DNA of 64,000 bases from Limnohabitans sp. TEGF004 (GTDB lineage Bacteria; Pseudomonadota; Gammaproteobacteria; Burkholderiales; Burkholderiaceae_C): assembly GCF_027924965.1 (NCBI RefSeq), contig NZ_AP027056.1, forward strand, positions 992,001-1,056,000. The letters run 5' to 3'. Shown here one piece after another: positions 57,877 to 64,000 of this stretch. Position numbers and translations under genes: made by a program. Below the pieces are notes generated by a model. It searched no databases. It had not been told where the DNA came from and saw only the letters and a program-made list of their open reading frames with translations. Position 1 is the first letter of the stretch, and each line of letters starts with the position of its first letter.

Positions 57877-58799
57877 TCGCATTGACAGGCCTATCGGCGT
57901 CTGCACCTGACGCCAACATCGACATCTTCATTGACGCACTTTGGCTAGAGCACGGTTTGGCTGCTAACAGTTTGGCGGCCTATCGGCGTGATTTGAATTT
58001 GTTGTCTGCATGGCTGAATGCTCAGGGCACGCATTTACTTGCCGCGCAAGAGTCAGACCTGCAGCAGTACTTTGCGCACCGCCACGCCGAGACCAAAGCC
58101 ACCAGTGCCAATCGGCGCTTGACGGTGTTTAAGCGCTTTTACCGTTGGGCCTTGCGCGAGCGCATGTTGGTGGCTGACCCCACGTTGAAACTGCTCACGG
58201 CCAAGCAGCCTGTGCGTGCGCCCAAAAGTTTGACTGAGGCGCAGGTTGAGAGTTTGCTCAACGCGCCCGATGTGTCCACGGGCCTAGGCATGCGCGACCG
58301 CGCGATGCTGGAGTTGATTTACGCCAGTGGCTTGCGCGTGAGTGAGTTGGTCGACCTTAAGACCCTGCATGTGAGTTTGAACGACGGCGTACTGCGCATC
58401 ATGGGCAAGGGCAGCAAAGAGCGTTTGGTGCCGTTTGGCGAAGTGGCGCGCGATTGGTTGCAGCGCTACTTGAGTGAGGCGCGCCCCGCATTGCTGGCAG
58501 GTCATCAAACCGAAGCTTTGTTTGTGACAGTGCGGGGAAAAAACGCAGGAGAATCCATGACGCGTGCCATGTTTTGGCAGCTCATCAAACGCTATGCCTT
58601 GCAAGCGCAAATTCATGTGCCGATTTCACCGCACACCTTGCGCCATGCGTTTGCCACGCATTTGCTGAACCACGGGGCTGATTTGCGGGCGGTGCAAATG
58701 TTGTTGGGCCATGCCGATATTTCCACCACCACCATCTACACGCACATTGCGCGTGAACGTTTGAAGAGCCTGCACGGGCAGCACCATCCGCGTGGCTGA
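57873..58799 (+). CDS. xerD: Tyrosine recombinase XerD (XerC/D family)
   Basis: 308 aa. With its partner, it resolves chromosome dimers at dif during division. The N-terminal SAM-like core-binding domain (about residues 15-100) and the catalytic domain with Arg155, His254, Arg257, His280 and nucleophile Tyr289 are complete. The sequence [27 protein letters not shown] is close to XerD. The start is TTG 57873, overlapping the TGA of the Bug gene (TTGA), or TTG 57882. A second Xer gene should lie elsewhere. It is not linked to any mobile element here. Confidence 0.92.
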   Translation: MIALTGLSASAPDANIDIFIDALWLEHGLAANSLAAYRRDLNLLSAWLNAQGTHLLAAQESDLQQYFAHRHAETKATSANRRLTVFKRFYRWALRERMLVADPTLKLLTAKQPVRAPKSLTEAQVESLLNAPDVSTGLGMRDRAMLELIYASGLRVSELVDLKTLHVSLNDGVLRIMGKGSKERLVPFGEVARDWLQRYLSEARPALLAGHQTEALFVTVRGKNAGESMTRAMFWQLIKRYALQAQIHVPISPHTLRHAFATHLLNHGADLRAVQMLLGHADISTTTIYTHIARERLKSLHGQHHPRG

Positions 58800-58806
58800 C
58801 TTGCTA

Positions 58807-59610
58807 TCAGCCGCCTAACAAATAGTCCAGCTCTGCCTCGGTAAAGCCCGCACGCTTGCGGGCTTCTTTGTTGAAGGGCGGACGCAGCTTCGGCGCTTCA
58901 TAACGCTTGGCCAATTCGCTGTAAAAAGCCACAGGGTCTAGGCCGCGCTGCTCGCACAACCAGCGGTACCAGTGGTTGCCAATGGCCACATGGCCAACTT
59001 CTTCGCGCAAGATGATGTCCAACAAATCTGCCGCTTGCAAGGCGGCGGGCGTAGCCGCTTTGCGTAGCTTGGTTTGAATCAAGGGCGTGGCATCTAGGCC
59101 GCGTGCTTCTAGGGTGCGGGGCACCAGCGCCATGCGGGCCAATACATCGTTGGCTGTTTTTTGGCACATGTGCCACATGCCATCGTGGGCGTCAAAGTCG
59201 CCGTAGCGGTGGCCTAGGCTTTGCAAGTGCGTGTGCAGCATCTCAAAGTGTTGCGACTCTTCATAGGCCACGCGCAGCCAGTCGGTGTAGTAGGGCGCAG
59301 GCATGTTGGAGAAGCGCCAAACCGCATCCAATGCGAGGTTGATGGCATTGAACTCGATGTGGCACACCGCATGCATCAAGGCTGCCAAGCCCTCGGGCGT
59401 GAAGGGTGTACGTGTGGGCACTTGTTGGGCTGGAATCAAGTGTGGCAGTTCAGGGCGGCCAGGCAGTGTTTGGGCAGAATCGTTGACGATGACTTCATTC
59501 GTCAATACCACCACATCTTTTTGCTTAGCCCACAGCGACTGCACCGCTTGAACTTTCGCGGCGGGGTCGCATATACAAAGGGCGGTCAATGCTAAGGGGC
59601 GTAGGCTCAT
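58807..59610 (-). CDS. DUF455 ferritin-like protein
   Basis: 267 aa. The domain is a four-helix ferritin-like bundle with candidate di-iron ligands in HIEFNAINLALDA, YEESQHFEMLHTHL and REEVGHVAIGNHWYRW (glutamates with ExxH spacing). DUF455 proteins have no settled function; some resemble the tRNA hydroxylase MiaE in fold. The frame is open far upstream to 60123, but that lies opposite the carbonic anhydrase gene. The chosen ATG 59610 begins MSLRPLALTALC and lies 7 nt after a perfect TACAAT, suggesting a leaderless mRNA. It is divergent from the carbonic anhydrase-like gene. Confidence 0.85.
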   Translation of the reverse strand: MSLRPLALTALCICDPAAKVQAVQSLWAKQKDVVVLTNEVIVNDSAQTLPGRPELPHLIPAQQVPTRTPFTPEGLAALMHAVCHIEFNAINLALDAVWRFSNMPAPYYTDWLRVAYEESQHFEMLHTHLQSLGHRYGDFDAHDGMWHMCQKTANDVLARMALVPRTLEARGLDATPLIQTKLRKAATPAALQAADLLDIILREEVGHVAIGNHWYRWLCEQRGLDPVAFYSELAKRYEAPKLRPPFNKEARKRAGFTEAELDYLLGG

Positions 59611-59613
59611 CCT

Positions 59614-59623
59614 TACAATTGTA
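59614..59623. promoter_or_regulatory. Palindromic -10 shared by DUF455 and gamma-carbonic-anhydrase genes
   Basis: TACAATTGTA is a perfect 10-base palindrome and gives TACAAT (five of six) on both strands. It ends 7 nt before the DUF455 ATG; on the plus strand it would start a transcript around 59626, followed by CAGGAG and the ATG at 59650. Confidence 0.45.
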
Positions 59624-59649
59624 GAAAACCAAAATCGCAGGAGACTTTC

Positions 59650-60174
59650 ATGGCTGTTTACCAACTCGATACGCTGACCCCAGACATTGCCGACTCTGCT
59701 TGGGTGGCGGACAACGCCCAAGTGATTGGCGATGTGCACATGGCCGCTGACAGCAGCGTGTGGTTCAGCAGCGTGGTGCGTGGCGACACGGCCACCATCC
59801 GCATTGGCGAAGGCACCAACATCCAAGACGGCAGCGTGTTGCACGCTGACGTGGGGATTCCACTCACCATTGGCAAGCATGTGACGGTGGGTCACATGGT
59901 TCAGCTGCATGGCTGCACGATTGGCGATGAATCGCTCATTGGCATTGGTGCTGTGGTGTTGAACGGCGCGAAGATTGGTAAGAACTGTTTGGTGGGAGCG
60001 GGCTCGCTCGTGACCGAAGGCAAAGAGTTTCCAGATGGCTCCATGATTTTGGGAAGCCCTGCCAAGGTGGTGCGCGAGCTCACGCCTGAGCAAATTGAAG
60101 GGTTGCGCCGCAGCGCGCAGCACTATGTGACTAACAAAAACCGCTTCAAAGCGGGTTTAAAGAAAATTGCTTAA
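59650..60174 (+). CDS. Gamma-carbonic anhydrase family protein
   Basis: 174 aa left-handed beta-helix of hexapeptide repeats, closest in style to YrdA/CaiE/PaaY proteins. Three metal-ligand histidines are in place: His65 (VLHAD), His82 and His87 (GHMVQLHG). Carbonic anhydrase activity is shown for some members only; others appear inactive or act on thioesters, so the reaction is uncertain. CAGGAG precedes the ATG. hslO starts at the last base of its stop codon, so the two are co-translated. Confidence 0.9.
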   Translation: MAVYQLDTLTPDIADSAWVADNAQVIGDVHMAADSSVWFSSVVRGDTATIRIGEGTNIQDGSVLHADVGIPLTIGKHVTVGHMVQLHGCTIGDESLIGIGAVVLNGAKIGKNCLVGAGSLVTEGKEFPDGSMILGSPAKVVRELTPEQIEGLRRSAQHYVTNKNRFKAGLKKIA

Positions 60175-61148
60175 TGTCTCAACTGCATAAATTTTTGTTC
60201 GATGGTTTGCCTGTGCGTGGCATGTTGGTGCAGCTCACCGATGTGTGGCAAGAGGTACTCAAGCGCCGCGCGGCCAACGTGGAAACCGGCCCCTATGCAG
60301 AGCCTGTGCGCCACTTGTTGGGTGAGATGACGGCGGCTGCCGTGTTGATGCAATCGAACATCAAATTCAATGGCGCTTTGGTGATGCAAATTTTTGGCGA
60401 TGGCCCGCTGAAGTTGGCGGTGGTTGAAGTCAATCCAAATTTAAGCTTGCGAGCCACAGCCAAAGTGGTGGGTGAGTTGGGCGATGCCAGCACTTTGTCA
60501 GAGATGGTCAACGTCAACAACGAGGGCAAATGTGCCATCACACTGGACCCACTCAACAAGATGCCCGGCCAACAGGCGTACCAAGGTGTGGTGCCTCTGT
60601 TTGACGACCAACGCAACAAACTCGACAAGTTCAGCGACGTGCTCCAGCACTACATGCTGCAAAGCGAGCAGCTGGACACCACCTTGGTGCTGGCTGCAAA
60701 CGACAGCACGGCTGCGGGCTTGCTGATTCAGCGCCTGCCCATCAAAGGTGAAGGCAACTTGGCTGCCAAGGCGACCATGGAAGACGAAGATGAAATTGGT
60801 CGTAGCGAGGACTACAACCGCATCTCTATCTTGGCCTCAAGTTTGACGTCCGATGAGTTGCTGAATTTGGATGCCGAAACAATTCTGCGCCGCTTGTTCT
60901 GGGAAGAAAAACTGGTGCGCTTCGAGCCACTCACGCCTAGTTTTGCGTGCTCATGCAGCCGTGAACGTGTGAGCAACATGATTCGTAGCTTGGGTACCGA
61001 AGAGGTGGAAAGCATCTTGGCCGAGCGCGGAGATGTGGAAGTGGGTTGCGATTTTTGTGGCGAGCAATACCGCTATGACGCGGTGGATGCGGCGCAAATT
61101 TTCACCGGCACACCAACGCCCCCACCAGCACCTTCGTCGTTGCAATAA
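60174..61148 (+). CDS. hslO: Redox-regulated chaperone Hsp33
   Basis: 324 aa. Hsp33 becomes an active holdase when its zinc cysteines are oxidised by peroxide or hypochlorite plus heat. The C-terminal switch holds the CxC (FACSCSRERV) and CxxC (CDFCGEQY) pairs that bind zinc. The N-terminal part has RGMLVQLTDVWQEVLKR and GEMTAAAVLMQSNIKFNGAL. The ATG shares one base with the upstream stop codon (TAATG). The gene converges on the kinase gene with 6 bases between. Confidence 0.96.
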   Translation: MSQLHKFLFDGLPVRGMLVQLTDVWQEVLKRRAANVETGPYAEPVRHLLGEMTAAAVLMQSNIKFNGALVMQIFGDGPLKLAVVEVNPNLSLRATAKVVGELGDASTLSEMVNVNNEGKCAITLDPLNKMPGQQAYQGVVPLFDDQRNKLDKFSDVLQHYMLQSEQLDTTLVLAANDSTAAGLLIQRLPIKGEGNLAAKATMEDEDEIGRSEDYNRISILASSLTSDELLNLDAETILRRLFWEEKLVRFEPLTPSFACSCSRERVSNMIRSLGTEEVESILAERGDVEVGCDFCGEQYRYDAVDAAQIFTGTPTPPPAPSSLQ

Positions 61149-61154
61149 GGCGGT

Positions 61155-61790
61155 TTAGCCTTTGACGAGGCTGGTGAACAAGCGGTGTTCACAGTCGCCG
61201 TCACCGCAGGTCTCACATGGGCCGTTCCAGCGCGTGAGGGTCTCGGGGCGCTCTAGCTGCTTTGCCCAGTCTGGTGCTTGGCGGCCAATGCAAAACAAAG
61301 CGTTGTCTAAGCGTTGTGCGCCCGTGCTGTACACCACTTGGTAAGGCAGGCCAGCTAGGCCTAGCATGTGGCGCACAGCCGCATCAACGGGTTCACGCAC
61401 ATGTGGGCCATCGCGTTGCAAACCATCGCTCACCCAAGGCACATCAAGTCCCGTGAGTAGGGTCACGTCATACACCGCCTGATGAGCCATAGCCAGAGCA
61501 TTCAAGCTGTCGTCGTTGAATAGCATTTGGCTGTAGACAGCCGTCATCAACGGGGTGGTGTCTGCAATCACCACGGTATTCGCTGGCGCTGCGAGCACCC
61601 GTGCAATTTGTGTCTCGGCGATGTGTAACTGTTCGTCTTGGCGAGGTGTGCGTTGGTGGGTGTCGCACCATTCGCGAAGGTATTCATTCACGAGGTGTAC
61701 TACCAAGCCAGACCTCTGCAACCGTGCGCACAGTGCTTGGGCCAGTTGTGACTTGCCTGTGCTTTCTGCGCCGAGCAGAGCAATCTTCAT
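61155..61790 (-). CDS. NadR-like ATPase / ribosylnicotinamide kinase domain protein with Cys-rich tail
   Basis: 211 aa. The P-loop GAESTGKS (residues 7-14) and the pattern VNEYLREWCDTH, IADTTPLMTAVYSQ, and LTGLDVPWVSDGLQRDGPH match the C-terminal kinase domain of NadR, which phosphorylates nicotinamide riboside to NMN; the adenylyltransferase domain is missing. It overlaps pnuC, the riboside transporter, by ATGA, which strongly supports this role. The last 20 residues hold an uncommon CETCGDGDC motif (Cys192, Cys195, Cys200, then Glu-His) that could bind a metal. ATG 61790 is used; an upstream open frame overlaps pnuC. Confidence 0.82.
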   Translation of the reverse strand: MKIALLGAESTGKSQLAQALCARLQRSGLVVHLVNEYLREWCDTHQRTPRQDEQLHIAETQIARVLAAPANTVVIADTTPLMTAVYSQMLFNDDSLNALAMAHQAVYDVTLLTGLDVPWVSDGLQRDGPHVREPVDAAVRHMLGLAGLPYQVVYSTGAQRLDNALFCIGRQAPDWAKQLERPETLTRWNGPCETCGDGDCEHRLFTSLVKG

Positions 61791-62398
61791 GCAGCTTCCA
61801 CTTCGGCGTGCTTGGCCCATGTGCGCCAACCCAGTCCACTGAGTGCAATGAACACGAGGTAGAGCAGGGTGGTGAGCCACAAGTCCTTCCACGCAAACAG
61901 ACCTGCAGCCACGATGTTGACCCCTATCCATACCGCCCAGTTTTCTAAGCGCTTGTGCGCGAGCAAATATTGGCCGACCAAACTGAAAGCGGTGGGAAAG
62001 GCATCCCACCAAGGCACATCGGTGTCGGTGAAGTTCAACAGCACGGCCCCTGTGCTAAGCCAAAGCAAGCTGCCCATCCAAGTCAAGGTGAAGCGCTGGT
62101 GCGCAGGCATGCGTGTCACTGGCAACGGCGCACCTTCCACGCCGCGCAACCATACCGACCAGCCCCACAGGGCCAAGACGACGAACAGCACTTGCAGCAG
62201 CGCATCGCCATACAGGCGCTGGCTCCAAAACAAAAAGAAATACAGCACCGAGCTGATGGCGGCCAAAGGCCAGCCCCAATGCCACTCGACGATGTTGCAC
62301 ACAATCATCGCGAAGGCCAGCAGCACAGCGATGAGTTCAAGCCAAGAAGTGTCGAGGCCCCAGAGGGTGAATGCGATCGAGAAAAGGAGTTCGGTCAC
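61787..62398 (-). CDS. pnuC: Nicotinamide riboside transporter PnuC
   Basis: 203 aa inner-membrane protein with seven hydrophobic segments and the PnuC pattern of membrane Trp and Asn residues (NIVEWHWGWPLAAISSVLYFF, and FAWKDLWLTTLLYLVF). It takes up nicotinamide riboside by facilitated diffusion driven by intracellular phosphorylation, which the overlapping kinase-like gene can supply. It overlaps ftsB by 4 bases, so the eno-ftsB-pnuC-kinase series is probably one transcript. No NAD-sensing riboswitch or NrtR-like site stands out. Confidence 0.9.
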   Translation of the reverse strand: MTELLFSIAFTLWGLDTSWLELIAVLLAFAMIVCNIVEWHWGWPLAAISSVLYFFLFWSQRLYGDALLQVLFVVLALWGWSVWLRGVEGAPLPVTRMPAHQRFTLTWMGSLLWLSTGAVLLNFTDTDVPWWDAFPTAFSLVGQYLLAHKRLENWAVWIGVNIVAAGLFAWKDLWLTTLLYLVFIALSGLGWRTWAKHAEVEAA

Positions 62399-62667
62399 TT
62401 CGCGATTTGCACGAAGACTTCGTTCGGCTTGACCATGCCGATTTCAGAGCGGGCACGCTCTTCGACCATTTCCAGACCATCTTTGAGGTCGTGGAGTTCA
62501 GCGCTCAGGCGGTCGTTGGCCAATTGCGCGGCAGCGTTTTGCTGCTTTTGGTCATTCAAGGTCTGACGTAGACGCATCACGTCAGGGATGCTGCCGCGAC
62601 CAAACCACAGCTGGCCCTGCAGCACAAGCAGCAGGGCAATCAGCACGAGGTGGAGTGGTCGCAGCAT
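62395..62667 (-). CDS. ftsB: Cell division protein FtsB
   Basis: 90 aa. One N-terminal membrane helix (residues about 4-22) and a periplasmic coiled coil (about 28-75) are followed by a short tail. FtsB joins FtsL and FtsQ to activate septal peptidoglycan synthesis. The family signature GRGSIPDVMRLRQTLNDQ and a position directly after eno, as in E. coli and most beta- and gammaproteobacteria, support the call. It is 24 bases after eno and overlaps pnuC. Confidence 0.9.
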   Translation of the reverse strand: MLRPLHLVLIALLLVLQGQLWFGRGSIPDVMRLRQTLNDQKQQNAAAQLANDRLSAELHDLKDGLEMVEERARSEIGMVKPNEVFVQIAK

Positions 62668-62691
62668 GAATCAGACTCAGGAGACCAGCGA

Positions 62692-63990
<1,299 letters not shown>

Positions 63991-64000
63991 TCAAGTTTTT

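Noticed and set aside
57873..58799. Integrase of a mobile element
   Set aside because: The tyrosine recombinase is close to chromosomal XerD, with no attachment site, phage or transposon gene around it.
59611..60123. 171-codon N-terminal extension of the DUF455 protein
   Set aside because: It is the complement of the gamma-carbonic anhydrase gene; the recognisable protein begins at 59610.

Overview
The window is a gene-dense, ordinary bacterial chromosome segment of about 55% G+C by eye, with strong use of TTG for leucine. It best fits Betaproteobacteria, Burkholderiales, family Comamonadaceae (Limnohabitans/Rhodoferax-like; the genus cannot be proved from sequence reading alone). Supporting signs are elongation factor P with Arg32 next to its rhamnosyltransferase EarP, a PhaR regulator, a Bug-family solute receptor, and gene orders typical of that family (rpsB-tsf-pyrH-frr-...-lpxB-rnhB; carAB-greA-yhbY-rlmE-ftsH-folP-glmM).

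Layout. 1-6.1 kb (+): the end of a nitroreductase gene, then a tightly packed run pncB, nhaD, a GhrB-like dehydrogenase, rmuC and an MFS transporter. 6.1-15 kb: a LOG-family gene, efp and earP (-), uvrC (+), then mfd-serB (-). 15-20 kb: ispD-ispF (+), a small XRE regulator and a 3-hydroxybutyrate dehydrogenase (-), relA (+) and tRNA-Val. 20-27 kb: phaR-rimO (+), tRNA-Leu (-), rnr (+), dadA-nnr (-). 27-41.3 kb (+): a translation and envelope supercluster, rpsB-tsf-pyrH-frr-cdsA-dxr-rseP-bamA-skp-lpxD-fabZ-lpxA-lpxB-rnhB and a TrmH-family methyltransferase. 41.3-52.4 kb: carA-carB-greA-DUF4149 (+), yhbY (-), rlmE-ftsH-folP-glmM (+). 52.3-56.8 kb (-): a MATE exporter, a GT-C-like membrane protein, rpmE2 and an AEC permease. 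56.9-64 kb: Bug receptor and xerD (+), a DUF455 ferritin-like gene (-), gamma carbonic anhydrase and hslO (+), and eno-ftsB-pnuC-NadR-like kinase (-).

The genes work together in several themes: envelope building (lipid A enzymes LpxA/B/D and FabZ, BamA, Skp, RseP, CdsA, GlmM, FtsB), the MEP isoprenoid pathway (IspD, IspF, Dxr), translation (S2, EF-Ts, RRF, EF-P, L31, YhbY, RlmE, RimO, two tRNAs), DNA repair (UvrC, Mfd, RmuC), stress response (RelA, Hsp33, FtsH) and NAD supply (PncB, Nnr, PnuC plus a ribosylnicotinamide-kinase-like protein).

I see no phage, IS element, CRISPR array or toxin-antitoxin locus, and no gap above 300 bases. The points most worth a second look are mostly regulatory: overlapping or palindromic -10 elements between divergent genes with start codons only 6-7 nt downstream (possible leaderless mRNAs), a long-range stem in the carAB leader, a heat-shock-type promoter before ftsH, an rnr gene with no ordinary start codon, and the absence of uppS from the frr-cdsA junction.
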